DNA from: Vibrio chagasii
GTDB taxonomy: Bacteria > Pseudomonadota > Gammaproteobacteria > Enterobacterales > Vibrionaceae
Length of the DNA: 64,000 bases
Assembly (NCBI GenBank): GCA_041879415.1
Contig: CP090851.1
Span: forward strand, 124,001 to 188,000
Direction of reading: 5' to 3'
Part shown: positions 9,125 to 18,281 of the stretch, piece after piece
Position numbering within the stretch: position 1 is the first letter of the stretch
How the letters are laid out: every line of letters starts with the position of its first letter
The notes under the pieces: model-generated
Told to the model about the DNA's origin: nothing
Seen by the model: only the letters and a program-made list of their open reading frames with translations
The model's database searches: none
Translations under genes and position numbers: made by a program

Positions 9125-10108
9125 CTATAGCTTCCTTTGTACTATTGGGTCACCGTACAGGTGGCAGTTCGACAAGTGTCCCGGCTCGATTGAGCGCAGC
9201 TTGGTTGGCACCTTAGTACAGGTTTCATGTACACGGTCACAACGAGCTTGGAAGCGACACCCTTCAGGAATCTCTAATAAGTTCAGAGGGTTGCCTGGAA
9301 TGCCGGTTAGTTTTGTCTTTGGCCCTGTTAATGGAGGGAAAGAACTACCCAGCCCTTTGGTGTAAGGGTGGTAAGGGTTTTCTAGAATATCTTGTGAGTT
9401 AGCGACTTCGATAAGTTCACCTGAGTACATGATGCCGATGCGGTCAGAGAACTCGACCATCAACGACAAGTCATGGGTGATGAACAGAATCGAGAAACCA
9501 AACTCTTCTTTTAGTGCATAGATCTTTTGTAGGATTTCGCGTTGTACAACCACATCAAGTGCTGTTGTTGGCTCATCCATGATGATCAGTTTTGGATTCA
9601 GTGCTAACGCAATAGCAATAACCAGGCGTTGACGCATACCACCAGAGAATTGGTGAGGGTAGTCACTCAAACGGCTAGGGTGGATATCTACGATTTCCAG
9701 TAGGCCTTCTGCGCGTTTTTTAGCTTGCTCGCGAGTCATGTTAGTGTGACGCATGATTACGTCACAGAACTGCTCTTCCATTGGTAATACTGGGTTGAGT
9801 GCGTTCATCGCACTCTGGAATACCATCGACATCTCACTCCAACGGAACGCTTGCATACGGTCATCACTGTATTCAAGGATGTTTTCACCATTGAAGATAA
9901 CCTCACCACCACTGATGTAAGCTGGCGGCTTATGAAGACGCATTAGCGAGAAAGCAACGGTTGATTTACCACAACCAGATTCACCGGCTAGACCAAATAC
10001 TTCACCTGGCGCGATATCGAAGCTAACGTTGTTACACGCACGCACATCGCCTGACTCTGTGATGTAATCCACGCATAAGTTGCGGATAGAAATTAGTGGT
10101 TCAGACAT
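9125..10108 (-). CDS. Chitin-oligosaccharide ABC transporter, ATP-binding protein (OppD/DppD type)
   Basis: First ATPase of the importer, 327 residues. It has Walker A GESGCGKST, the signature FSGGMRQRLVIAIAL, Walker B LIIMDEPTTALD and the switch histidine in LFITHDLSLM. The C-terminal tail with CRFQARCDRV is the oligopeptide-transporter extension. The gene begins 2 bases after the DppC-like permease gene ends, so the two are translationally coupled. Homologues in the same position in V. cholerae belong to the chitin oligosaccharide transporter. Nothing in the ATPase itself tells the substrate; that rests on operon context. Confidence 0.93.
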   Translation of the reverse strand: MSEPLISIRNLCVDYITESGDVRACNNVSFDIAPGEVFGLAGESGCGKSTVAFSLMRLHKPPAYISGGEVIFNGENILEYSDDRMQAFRWSEMSMVFQSAMNALNPVLPMEEQFCDVIMRHTNMTREQAKKRAEGLLEIVDIHPSRLSDYPHQFSGGMRQRLVIAIALALNPKLIIMDEPTTALDVVVQREILQKIYALKEEFGFSILFITHDLSLMVEFSDRIGIMYSGELIEVANSQDILENPYHPYTKGLGSSFPPLTGPKTKLTGIPGNPLNLLEIPEGCRFQARCDRVHETCTKVPTKLRSIEPGHLSNCHLYGDPIVQRKL

Positions 10109-10110
10109 GA

Positions 10111-11136
10111 TTATTTATCTCCGCTCCAAAGTGCATTTTGTGGTGGTAGTTCTGGTTCGCGTTCTTGTTTGTCTTGAGCTGCAAGCTTCTTCCAACGCTT
10201 CATACCTTTGTGAGAACGTAGTTGCGGGTTAGCAATCTCATCGACAGCGAAGTTAAGCAGAGCAAGGCCTGTTACTAGCATTGTCAGTGCGATACAAGGA
10301 GCCAACAGTTCCCACCAAGCGCCAATCAGCATTGATGAAGAGGTTTGAACGTTGTAAAGCATGATGCCCCAGCTGATTGTGTTCGGGTCACCAAGACCTA
10401 GGAACGAGATGGTTGCTTCCATCATGATTGCGTACATTACTGAGCCGATGAAGCTTGCACCTACGATAGAGATAAGGTTTGGCAGAATCTCAACGAAGAT
10501 GATGCGAATTGGAGACTCACCAAGTACTTCTGCTGCTTTAACAAACTCTTTTTCACGCAGTGCAAGAGTTTGAGAACGAACAACACGGGCGCCCCAAGCC
10601 CAGGACATAAAGCCGATAACCAAGGTTATTGTGAGTGGCCCTGCCTCACCGATGAAAGCTGCTACTACGAACAGTAATGGGTATTGAGGGATAACCAGCA
10701 TGATGTTCATTGCAGCGGTTAGTACGTCATCGACACGACCACCGAAGTAACCTGCCGAAACACCGATAACGGTTGCTAGTAAACATACTGTTAGACCAGC
10801 ACCGAAGCCTACAGCGAGTGATACGCGTGCGCCGTATACCACTTGTGACCAAACATCACGGCCCATACGAGTCGTACCTAATACGTGGTCAGCCTTTTTA
10901 GACATAATCAGTGTGCGACGGTCGTCTGCAAGGTTTTGTGCTACCCAGCCGTTAGGGCTAGTTTGTGCAGACTTAACAACAAAGCCAGGGTACTCGTGTG
11001 GGTTACCTGTACGCTTGTCTGGTGCATGTTTGGTGATCAGTGGAGCTGCAAGAGCGCCAAGAACAAAGATGCTTAGGATGATGACGCCTGTTAGGGCCAT
11101 CGGGTTACGCCAAATGAGTTTTAGAAAGTCTTTCAT
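10111..11136 (-). CDS. Chitin-oligosaccharide ABC transporter, permease (DppC type)
   Basis: Inner-membrane permease of 341 residues. One N-terminal membrane segment (about 15-33) is followed by a periplasmic loop of about 70 residues and five further membrane helices carrying the BPD_transp_1 domain. The EAA coupling motif is visible in ALREKEFVKAAEVLGES (about residues 190-206). The C-terminus is a hydrophilic Lys/Glu-rich tail of about 35 residues, longer than in DppC of enteric bacteria. It is flanked by the DppB-like permease (2-base gap) and the OppD-like ATPase (2-base gap). It should form the membrane heterodimer with its partner for uptake of chitin oligosaccharides delivered by CBP. 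Confidence 0.93.
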   Translation of the reverse strand: MKDFLKLIWRNPMALTGVIILSIFVLGALAAPLITKHAPDKRTGNPHEYPGFVVKSAQTSPNGWVAQNLADDRRTLIMSKKADHVLGTTRMGRDVWSQVVYGARVSLAVGFGAGLTVCLLATVIGVSAGYFGGRVDDVLTAAMNIMLVIPQYPLLFVVAAFIGEAGPLTITLVIGFMSWAWGARVVRSQTLALREKEFVKAAEVLGESPIRIIFVEILPNLISIVGASFIGSVMYAIMMEATISFLGLGDPNTISWGIMLYNVQTSSSMLIGAWWELLAPCIALTMLVTGLALLNFAVDEIANPQLRSHKGMKRWKKLAAQDKQEREPELPPQNALWSGDK

Positions 11137-11138
11137 GA

Positions 11139-12125
11139 TTATTTACCACCCTTACGAAGACGAGGGTCAAGAACTACGTAAAGCATGTCTGCAACCAAGT
11201 TAAAGAACAGCATGAATAGCGTCATGATAAGTAGCTGACCTTGCAGTACTTGGTAGTCACGAGCGTTAATTGCGTTGAAAAGTACGCTGCCAAGACCTGG
11301 GTAGTTGAAGATGATTTCGATAATTAGCTGACCACCGATTGCCATACCTAGCGACATAGAAAGTGCGGTCACACTTGGTAGCATTGCGTTACGTGCTGCG
11401 TAGTTGAATACCACTCGGTTTTCGCTCAGGCCTTTGCCTTTCGCCATAGTGATGTAGTCTTCAGCAAGTAGGTTGATCATGTTGTTACGCATGTTGACTA
11501 GGAAGCCACCAATTTGAACAACTGAAGCACAGAACAGTGGTAAGAAAGCGTGGTAAGCAACATCTTTGATGAATGCCCAGCTTGTCCAATCAGGCACAGT
11601 ACCAGCGGTGTAAGCGTAACCCGTTGGGAACCACTTCAAGCCGATTGCAAAGGTAAATAGTGCAATCATCGCGATAACGACTTGAGGAACGGCTTGTAGA
11701 ATCAGCATTCCTGGCGTTACAAAGGCATCGTATTTGCTGCCACGTTTCCACGCCGCGAAAATACCTAGGATTGAACCGATAGAGAAAGAAAGAATTACAG
11801 CGGTACCTGCTAAGAACAGCGACCAGCCGAATGCTCCACCCAACAATGAGTTTACAGAAAGAGGGTAGAATTGAATTGATGTACCAAGTTCCCAGCTAAG
11901 AATGTTCTTCATGTACGCTGCGTATTGAACTAGTAAGCCGCCATCAACGAAACCTAATAGCTCTTTCATTGCCGCAATACGTTCTGGAGTAACTTGTACA
12001 GAAGCGTTCGCAAACATCATGGTAACTGGGTCACCAGGCATTGCTCTTGGAATAATAAAGTTTAACGTCGCTGCAACTAATAGCGCGACAAAATAAAATG
12101 ACAAACGTCTTAAAAAATAACCCAT
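11139..12125 (-). CDS. Chitin-oligosaccharide ABC transporter, permease (DppB type)
   Basis: Inner-membrane permease of 328 residues with six predicted membrane helices. The DppB/OppB N-terminal signature is visible in NFIIPRAMPGDPVTMM, and the EAA-type coupling loop is near YITMAKGKGLSENRVVF (about 222-238). It is the first gene after cbp, separated from it by 169 bases that hold two strong hairpins. That arrangement is common where the binding protein is made in excess over the membrane complex. The start ATG at 12125 begins MGYFLRRLSFYFVALLVAA, a short cytoplasmic tail followed at once by helix 1. Confidence 0.93.
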   Translation of the reverse strand: MGYFLRRLSFYFVALLVAATLNFIIPRAMPGDPVTMMFANASVQVTPERIAAMKELLGFVDGGLLVQYAAYMKNILSWELGTSIQFYPLSVNSLLGGAFGWSLFLAGTAVILSFSIGSILGIFAAWKRGSKYDAFVTPGMLILQAVPQVVIAMIALFTFAIGLKWFPTGYAYTAGTVPDWTSWAFIKDVAYHAFLPLFCASVVQIGGFLVNMRNNMINLLAEDYITMAKGKGLSENRVVFNYAARNAMLPSVTALSMSLGMAIGGQLIIEIIFNYPGLGSVLFNAINARDYQVLQGQLLIMTLFMLFFNLVADMLYVVLDPRLRKGGK

Positions 12126-12197
12126 AACTCACACCTTACTCACCCAGATTGTTTCCCTGTTTCTGGATTCAGGTCGCTCCTAGCGAAATTTGGAACG

Positions 12198-12251
12198 AAA
12201 AATCCCCTGACGACGAGCGCCATACTTTCAATTGAGAGTGTGGGGATTTTT
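12198..12251 (-). terminator. Attenuator-like hairpin between cbp and the permease genes
   Basis: Reading the minus strand, AAAAATCCCC and GGGGATTTTT form a 10-bp stem ending in a U-run, with an inner CTCTCAATTGAAAG element. It sits after cbp and before the first permease gene, so I infer partial termination or 3'-end protection of the cbp message. Confidence 0.55.
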
Positions 12252-12255
12252 ATAA

Positions 12256-12277
12256 GCGGCGTAAGAGATTACGCCGC
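12256..12277 (-). other. Perfect hairpin directly after cbp
   Basis: GCGGCGTAA and TTACGCCGC form a perfect 9-bp stem with a 4-base loop, 17 bases past the cbp stop codon. It has no U-tract of its own but stacks just upstream of the attenuator-like hairpin at 12198-12251. The likely role is protection of the cbp mRNA 3' end. Confidence 0.55.
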
Positions 12278-12294
12278 AAGGATTGAACGATTAC

Positions 12295-13977
12295 TTATTT
12301 AACTGGTTTTAGGTCCAGTACATGAAGTAGACGCTCTGGAATACCAGCCCAAATGTTTGGACGGCCTTTTGGATTTTCTTCGTTCCACCAGCCAGTGAAG
12401 CGAGTTGTGTTGTATTGGTACATGTAAGCACCAGACATCACAGGGATTGTCACTTGGTCTGCAGCGATGATTTGCTGGATACCGTGTGCAATGTCTAGCT
12501 GTTCGTTCTTGTCAGCTGTTTTGTAGAAGCTGTTTAGAAGACCATCTAGTTTCTCGTTTTTGTAGAAGTGCATAGCGAAACGAGGCATACCGTCACCAGA
12601 TTGTAGTGATGAGTTGTAAGCACTGTTCCAGTACGTGTATGGATCCGCACCGTGGAAGTAGTTTGTGTATGCTACGTCGTATGTACCTTCAAGCATTGCT
12701 TGGTTGTATACAGAGAAGTCTGGCGTACGAGCTTTCGCTTTGATGCCAACTTCGTTTAGCTGTTCTACCGCTAGTTGAACTGTGTTGTTGAAGTCAGTCC
12801 AGCCGTTTGGCGATTGGATCATTAGTTCGAAAGACTTACCAGATGGAGTATCAACAAAACCATCGTTGTTTACATCTTTGAAGCCAGCGTCAGCAAGAAG
12901 CTTCTTCGCGCCTTCAGCGTTGTAAGTGTTAAAGCCTTTGTACTTGTTGTGAGTCTTTTCATCAGACCAAGCTTCGAATGCGTAGCCAAGGCCAGATGCG
13001 AAGTCGTTCACTGTACCGCCACCGTAGAATGCGATGTCGATGATAGTTTGACGGTCAAGAGCCATAGAGAAGGCACGACGGAATTCAACGTTGCTTAATG
13101 CTTCATGCTTCGCAGCATCTGGGTGCTTGAAGTTAACAACGAATGCTTGTGTACCTGCTGGCGGGTACCAGTAGTGGTGTTTAGGGCTAGCTGCCGCGTA
13201 CGTACGGTCGATATCTGGGACGAAAGAAGACGTCCAGTCCATTTCACTGTTTACAACTTTACCTAGGAATTGGTCGTTGTTAGCAATTTGTGGAACACGT
13301 AGACAGTCAACATCTAGGTTGTCTGCATCCCAGTAGTTCGGGTTTGCACACTGGATGTATAGTTGCGCTGTAAACGTATCGATTTCTGTAAATGGACCAG
13401 AACCTACCGGGTTTTCATTGGTAAACGTTGATGGATCTTTAACGTCTTTCCAGATGTGCTTAGGTACTACAGGTACTTTAGCAATCTCGTAAGGTACGTT
13501 TGAGTTTGCTTCTGTTAGGTTGAACTTAACTTGGTTGTCGTTTAGTTTTTCTACAGAAGTTACCCAAGAGTTGATACCAGATTGGTCAAGCTCTGGCTTC
13601 TCTTTTACAAGGTTGAAAGAAAAAACAACGTCATCAGCAGAGAAAGTTTCTCCATCAGACCATTTAACACCCTTACGAATGTCGAAAACAACGCTCATCA
13701 GATCATCTGACATTTTGAAGTTTTCAGCTAGACGGAACACAGGAGTGTTACCGTGCATTTCGTTAAATACTACTAGCGGCTCGTATAGGAAGTCAGTTGT
13801 AGTATGAAGGTTAGTAGCACCAAGGTACGGGTTAAAGTTACGTACGAATGTTGTGTACTCTTTCGGGTGAATAGTCAGTTCGCTGCGTTCTGCAGCTGTT
13901 GCTACTGATGCAAAACCTGTCGTAGCAGTTGCAATAATTGCTGTTGCTAGTGCTGTTTTTTTTATATTGGCAAGCAT
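12295..13977 (-). CDS. cbp: Periplasmic chitin-oligosaccharide binding protein CBP
   Basis: Solute-binding protein family 5 (DppA/OppA fold), 560 residues. A signal peptide covers about residues 1-28 (MLANIKKTALATA then a hydrophobic core ending VATA). The family-5 core is clear, for example the stretch FSADDVVFSFNLVKEK. It binds (GlcNAc)n in the periplasm for the ABC transporter encoded downstream. In V. cholerae the same protein, when unliganded, holds the sensor ChiS inactive through its periplasmic domain. It is the first gene of the operon and is transcribed from the 698-bp region upstream, presumably under ChiS control. RBS: AGGAAC just before the ATG. Confidence 0.95.
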   Translation of the reverse strand: MLANIKKTALATAIIATATTGFASVATAAERSELTIHPKEYTTFVRNFNPYLGATNLHTTTDFLYEPLVVFNEMHGNTPVFRLAENFKMSDDLMSVVFDIRKGVKWSDGETFSADDVVFSFNLVKEKPELDQSGINSWVTSVEKLNDNQVKFNLTEANSNVPYEIAKVPVVPKHIWKDVKDPSTFTNENPVGSGPFTEIDTFTAQLYIQCANPNYWDADNLDVDCLRVPQIANNDQFLGKVVNSEMDWTSSFVPDIDRTYAAASPKHHYWYPPAGTQAFVVNFKHPDAAKHEALSNVEFRRAFSMALDRQTIIDIAFYGGGTVNDFASGLGYAFEAWSDEKTHNKYKGFNTYNAEGAKKLLADAGFKDVNNDGFVDTPSGKSFELMIQSPNGWTDFNNTVQLAVEQLNEVGIKAKARTPDFSVYNQAMLEGTYDVAYTNYFHGADPYTYWNSAYNSSLQSGDGMPRFAMHFYKNEKLDGLLNSFYKTADKNEQLDIAHGIQQIIAADQVTIPVMSGAYMYQYNTTRFTGWWNEENPKGRPNIWAGIPERLLHVLDLKPVK

Positions 13978-14187
13978 AGCTGTTCCTTACTATTTGCTTT
14001 CATTTCACTAATGGATTGAATGTTATCTATCGCTAATTGGTTAGTAGATACACACTCTGGTTAAAGGCCTACCTCTTCTTCGTTGCTCCAGATTCATCGC
14101 TGTTTCTGAGAAGTGGTAAGAGTGGCCTGTAGGCCTTTGGCAGGAGTAAGAAAACACCTTATCGATGAATTAATCAAACTCGTTTCC

Positions 14188-14235
14188 CGTCAAAAACGTT
14201 AAAAACAGATAACCTCACGTCATTAACGTCAAAAC
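14188..14235. repeat. Pair of 18-bp direct repeats, candidate ChiS sites
   Basis: CGTCAAAAACGTTAAAAA (14188) and CGTCATTAACGTCAAAAC (14218) share 14 of 18 positions and are spaced exactly 30 bp apart, about three helical turns. Each contains CGTCA and AACGT. The position, about 210-240 bp upstream of the cbp start codon, suits activator sites. Confidence 0.5.
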
Positions 14236-14310
14236 AGGGCGCTTTGGTGGTTTTTTGTTCGTAATTGTTAGGGTGATGTGACTCGCAACTAGTTGAGTGT
14301 TGAATATTGA

Positions 14311-14330
14311 ATGTAAGTGTTCACTTACAT
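14311..14330. promoter_or_regulatory. Palindrome, candidate operator
   Basis: ATGTAAGTG and CACTTACAT flank a 2-base centre, a perfect 9-bp inverted repeat with no U-tract. The half-site GTAAGT is one base from the SlmA half-site GTGAGT, but the spacing differs from the known SlmA palindrome. Assignment is uncertain. Confidence 0.4.
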
Positions 14331-14628
14331 CGGGTCTTTTAAAAGATGGTGGTTGTTTCTAATTTAATCTAATTGTAGATCTTGGTCACTTACTAATTTC
14401 ACGTTAAATTTTCCGAGAAAATTAAATCTGCCGTTCTGTTGTGACTCGCTTCTCAAACTGCAACAAATAGTCAGGCTACGGTTAGAATCGGTGGAGAATA
14501 GAGCGAAAATTGGTAGCTGATGCCGATACTGATAACGTCGAAATAGCGTGATGTTTCTCTTGTTTAAAGCTGTAAAAGAAGTGGGTGTGAATGGCTCTAA
14601 TTATGCTTTTTACGACTCTTGTATGTAC

Positions 14629-14652
14629 AAAAAAGCCCACGCAAGGTGGGCT
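14629..14652 (-). terminator. chiS terminator
   Basis: On the minus strand AGCCCAC, a 5-base loop and GTGGGCT are followed by TTTTTT, about 25 bases after the chiS stop codon. This is a textbook intrinsic terminator. Confidence 0.85.
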
Positions 14653-14675
14653 AATAGAGTGATGTTAGTTCAAGA

Positions 14676-17600
14676 TTAACTGGTCAGTAATTTCTGTAGT
14701 TTGTCTCTGAGCATCTCTATGTGCGTTCTCTCTGGTGTCTGTTCTTTACAGTGTTCGAGAATGAACTCGATAGAGCTTAGAACTGTTCGCCAGCGAGGTG
14801 TTTTAGGCAGCGTTTCTACACGTAGATATTTGTCTAACGTTCGCGTTTGTAGCGTGCTTCTGTCGAGATAAACGCGCCATAAGCCACTCTTCTCTGCGAA
14901 CGCAAACTTGGTTTCTCCGGTAACCGACTCCCAGTAAAGGATGGCGTTAGTCATCGCATCGACTAAGACTTCACGCATTAACTCTTGTTTGTTTTTACCT
15001 TCCCCAGTGGCTTTATCAGCAAGACGAGTAAACTCACCACCAAGTTCTTTCAATTGTTGCAGTTTGTCCTTATCACCTTCAAAGGCGTAGCTAGAAAGCG
15101 CTTCAACAGCCGTCTCCAGGTTATTGATACGGTTTGAGTTAACACCACCGCCAACATTGAAGATGTACATGGTGTCGAGTCCAGAGCCTTCAGGTAACTT
15201 GAGGATGTCACTCGGTATGCGCTGACGAGTGTCATCTATGTAGATGTCGATATCGCCACAGTAGTGTGCTTGTTCCACCTTAAGGTATTTAGGCGCGATG
15301 ATTTCGTCGGCCATTGAGCGCTTGAGTTGCTCTTGGCCACGTCTAAATAGCTTGGCAGCGGCTTCGTTGGCAAAACGAATACGTTGGTCATCACGAATGC
15401 AGATGATGGCCTCTGGCGCTGATTCGAGCTGCTCGAGTAAGCGTCCTTGAGTTTCTAGCAAGTTAGCTTCAACCATCGCTCTGTGCTTGAGTTCGAGTTG
15501 TAGTTGGTTGTTCTCAAGGCGCCTCTGCTCAGCTTTACTTGCTGATAGATGCGCTGTGATTCGAGCGGCTAGTTCTTGTTTGTTAAACGGCTTAGACAAA
15601 TAGTCATTGGCGCCAGCTTCGAAACCGCGTACACGGTCTTCTGCTTGGTTGAGGGCAGTCAGCATTATGATCGGTAATTGCGCATGGTCATATTGCTTAC
15701 GCAGTGTTTCACACACTTGATAGCCGCTCATGCCCGGCATCATGATGTCGAGCAGCAGCAGTTCTGGCTTCTCTTTTTCAATCAACTCGATGGTTTCAGG
15801 GCCATCGCAGGCTGTACGTACTCGATAACCTTCTAGTTTCAAGAAACTGTCTAAGACACGCAGGTTAACGGGTTCATCATCCGCGATAACCAGCAGTGGC
15901 CCATCAGGGTTCTCATTGATGACGCTGTTTTCCTGCTGCGTGTTATCAATTAAATCAGGCGCTTTGAAGTGCGAGTAGCTACCTGATTCGTTGTAGTTTT
16001 TAAGTTCCTCTTCTGTCGCTAAAGGCAGAGTGAAGCTGAACGTAGTGCCGAGCATTGGCTGGCTACTTACGTACAGTGAACCACCCATTAATTCAATTAA
16101 CTGGCGACTGATCGATAAACCAAGGCCAGCACCTTGGCGATAGTTACTGGCGTCTTGGCCTGCTTGAATCAGAGGTTCGAAGATATGTTCAAGGTACTCT
16201 GCTGGTATGCCTTGACCTGTATCGACCACTTGCACACGAATGTTGTCGTCGATGACACTCGCAGATATAACGATTTTACCTTCTGATGTGTATTTGATGG
16301 CGTTGCCGACCAAGTTATACATTACCTGCTCAAGGCGCTGAGGATCAGACGATACTAGCCCCAAATCACTCGGCACTTGGTTAATAATACGGATCGGTTT
16401 ATTGCCCAGCAGATGGTGAGATAGCTCAAGTACCAAGCTGGTGGCAGCAGAAAGATCAACGGCAGATTTCTTAATGTCCAAACTGCCGTAACGCATCTTG
16501 TGATAATCAAGCAGGTCATCAACCAAGGTTGCTAGTCGCTGACCACTGTTGATGATGATATCCAGCTGATATTTCTGGTTAGCCGGAATAGGGCCATTCG
16601 CACCTGATATCAATGCTTCAGCAATACCAACCATGCCGTGCAGAGGTGTTCTCAACTCGTGTGAGGTGGTTGCTAAGAATTCATCTTTGAGTTTGTTGGC
16701 TAGCTGTAACTCATCATTTTGTTTCTGGATGGTCTTAAGGTTGTCCTCAAGTTCATCATTTTGACTCTTGATCAGCTGCATCTTGTCACGAATCGAGCGC
16801 TGCATTCGCTCAAAGCTGACAGCCAAGCGACCAATTTCGTCTTTGCGCTCGGTATTGATCATGGTTTCATCAAGATCGCCAGCGGAGACTTTTTCAGCTG
16901 CCCATGTCAGTTTAAGCAGCGGTGAGGTGATGAAGTTTGATAAATAGTGCGATGCAACCACCACAAGGATGATGGCCGTGAGCATCACGATAACGAAGAT
17001 CTTTTCAAGCTGATGAATGCGTGCGAAGGCTTCTTTTTCTGGAAGCTCAACGATCAAAGCCCAAGTGGCATACTTGAGTTCAATAGGTGTATAAGCAGCA
17101 ATGATGGCTTGATTCTGGGTGTTATCGAATGTGCCAACAGCGGTTTCGCCTGCCAGTGCTTTGTCCACCACATCTAGGCTTAGGTTGATAGATTCTTGCG
17201 AGTGAGCAAGGCTACGAGGTAAGTGGTCACTACCAACGAGCAAAGTCTGAATGTTAGAGCTCTTGTTTAGGTCGGCAATCAGCTTTGTGATGCCGTTGAT
17301 TGGCAGTCTAAACATCGCGTAACTGTGTAAATAGCCTTGCTGCACGATAGGTGCACCTAACCATGCCGTCTGTTTACCGTTCTCATCCTTAAAGTCAGAG
17401 ACAATAACTGGCGTGTAATCTTCGTTGGATTTACGTCGGTCAGTGACGTCTTTGGCTAGTCGCTTGAAGGTAATACCTAGGTTTGAGTCCTTGTATTTAC
17501 CGGTTAGCAAGTTAGTGCCGTAATCGTCATTCTTAAAGACGGAGTAAGCCACGTTACCGTTGATATCAACCAATAAAATGTCGTCAAAATCAGAGCGTTT

Positions 17601-18065
17601 AAGCAGCTCTAGATACGCGTTATGGTAGCGCTTATGCAGTAAGCGATAACGCTCACTACCAATATAGCTGCTCGATTCTGGAAGAATAGATGTTTTGATC
17701 TGATCACCAGAACCTTGGATATAACGTTGCTGAGCATTGCTGCGAGCTTCGTCAATGTCCAACCCCAAACGCTGGAATGCATTGATCAAGCCATAGAAGC
17801 GTCCACCACTGGCATTGGCGAGTTCTGAGCGAACAAAGCCCATCACCTGGGATTCTTGAGCCTGTAGGTAGTCGACAATCTGTTGTTGCTTAGTATCACG
17901 AACAGAAACAAGGTGCGAAGTGCTTTGTTCCTGAAGATCCTGACTGTGCGATTGGAGGAAAAATATCGCGATAAGTGTCACTGGAGTAATACTAAGGACA
18001 AGAAATGCCAGCATTAGGGTGTTTTGAAGGCGCTTAAACTTCTGCTTACGATAAAATCTAAACAT
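14676..18065 (-). CDS. chiS: Chitin-sensing hybrid sensor kinase and DNA-binding regulator ChiS
   Basis: Membrane sensor of 1129 residues that controls chitin utilisation. TM1 is at about 17-38. A large periplasmic dCache-like sensor domain (40-350) contacts CBP in V. cholerae. TM2 is at 356-373 and HAMP at 374-426, followed by a coiled coil. The HisKA domain has its histidine at 469 in TTSHELRTPLHG. HATPase motifs include NLVGNAIKYTSEG and GAGLGLSISRQ. The receiver domain has Asp at about 773 in LLDIMMPG and switch Lys in YLSKPF. A PAS-like segment (about 880-950) and a C-terminal domain of about 130 residues follow; in V. cholerae that C-terminus binds DNA and activates the chb promoter directly. 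All phosphorelay residues are intact. It lies upstream of the operon on the same strand but has its own terminator. Confidence 0.95.
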   Translation of the reverse strand: MFRFYRKQKFKRLQNTLMLAFLVLSITPVTLIAIFFLQSHSQDLQEQSTSHLVSVRDTKQQQIVDYLQAQESQVMGFVRSELANASGGRFYGLINAFQRLGLDIDEARSNAQQRYIQGSGDQIKTSILPESSSYIGSERYRLLHKRYHNAYLELLKRSDFDDILLVDINGNVAYSVFKNDDYGTNLLTGKYKDSNLGITFKRLAKDVTDRRKSNEDYTPVIVSDFKDENGKQTAWLGAPIVQQGYLHSYAMFRLPINGITKLIADLNKSSNIQTLLVGSDHLPRSLAHSQESINLSLDVVDKALAGETAVGTFDNTQNQAIIAAYTPIELKYATWALIVELPEKEAFARIHQLEKIFVIVMLTAIILVVVASHYLSNFITSPLLKLTWAAEKVSAGDLDETMINTERKDEIGRLAVSFERMQRSIRDKMQLIKSQNDELEDNLKTIQKQNDELQLANKLKDEFLATTSHELRTPLHGMVGIAEALISGANGPIPANQKYQLDIIINSGQRLATLVDDLLDYHKMRYGSLDIKKSAVDLSAATSLVLELSHHLLGNKPIRIINQVPSDLGLVSSDPQRLEQVMYNLVGNAIKYTSEGKIVISASVIDDNIRVQVVDTGQGIPAEYLEHIFEPLIQAGQDASNYRQGAGLGLSISRQLIELMGGSLYVSSQPMLGTTFSFTLPLATEEELKNYNESGSYSHFKAPDLIDNTQQENSVINENPDGPLLVIADDEPVNLRVLDSFLKLEGYRVRTACDGPETIELIEKEKPELLLLDIMMPGMSGYQVCETLRKQYDHAQLPIIMLTALNQAEDRVRGFEAGANDYLSKPFNKQELAARITAHLSASKAEQRRLENNQLQLELKHRAMVEANLLETQGRLLEQLESAPEAIICIRDDQRIRFANEAAAKLFRRGQEQLKRSMADEIIAPKYLKVEQAHYCGDIDIYIDDTRQRIPSDILKLPEGSGLDTMYIFNVGGGVNSNRINNLETAVEALSSYAFEGDKDKLQQLKELGGEFTRLADKATGEGKNKQELMREVLVDAMTNAILYWESVTGETKFAFAEKSGLWRVYLDRSTLQTRTLDKYLRVETLPKTPRWRTVLSSIEFILEHCKEQTPERTHIEMLRDKLQKLLTS

Positions 18066-18281
18066 AAATTGGGTACTACTTTCCTTTGATGTACTGCTAA
18101 AGGGGCGAAAACAAGTACAGAGAATAGAATTAAATGATTTCCAATTTAACGAAATTAACGAGTTTTTTTACTTTGACAAGTAAGTGGTATTTAAATCGTG
18201 TGCAAAAGCTCACTTTTATAGACTTTTGATAAAAATATGAACAGACAGCGCAGATAATGACCCTGCGCTGTGCTAGAGAGG

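Larger units (their letters stand above)
13978..14628. promoter_or_regulatory. chb operon control region between cbp and chiS
   Basis: About 650 bases without a credible gene, between the 5' end of cbp and the chiS terminator. It holds the promoter for the minus-strand operon. I see two near-identical direct repeats (14188-14205 and 14218-14235) and a near-perfect palindrome (14311-14330). The A/T-rich stretch 14340-14420 has no obvious coding capacity. In V. cholerae this region binds ChiS at two sites and the TetR-family protein SlmA; assignment of individual sites here is inference. Confidence 0.75.

Noticed and set aside
14311..14330. CRP site reading of the chb palindrome
   Set aside because: The TGTAA/TTACA halves are 8 bases apart; CRP needs 6.
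14551..14679. 42-codon plus-strand ORF (MFLLFKAVKEVG...) between cbp and chiS
   Set aside because: It runs through the chiS terminator stem and into the chiS 3' end on the opposite strand, and has no convincing ribosome site.
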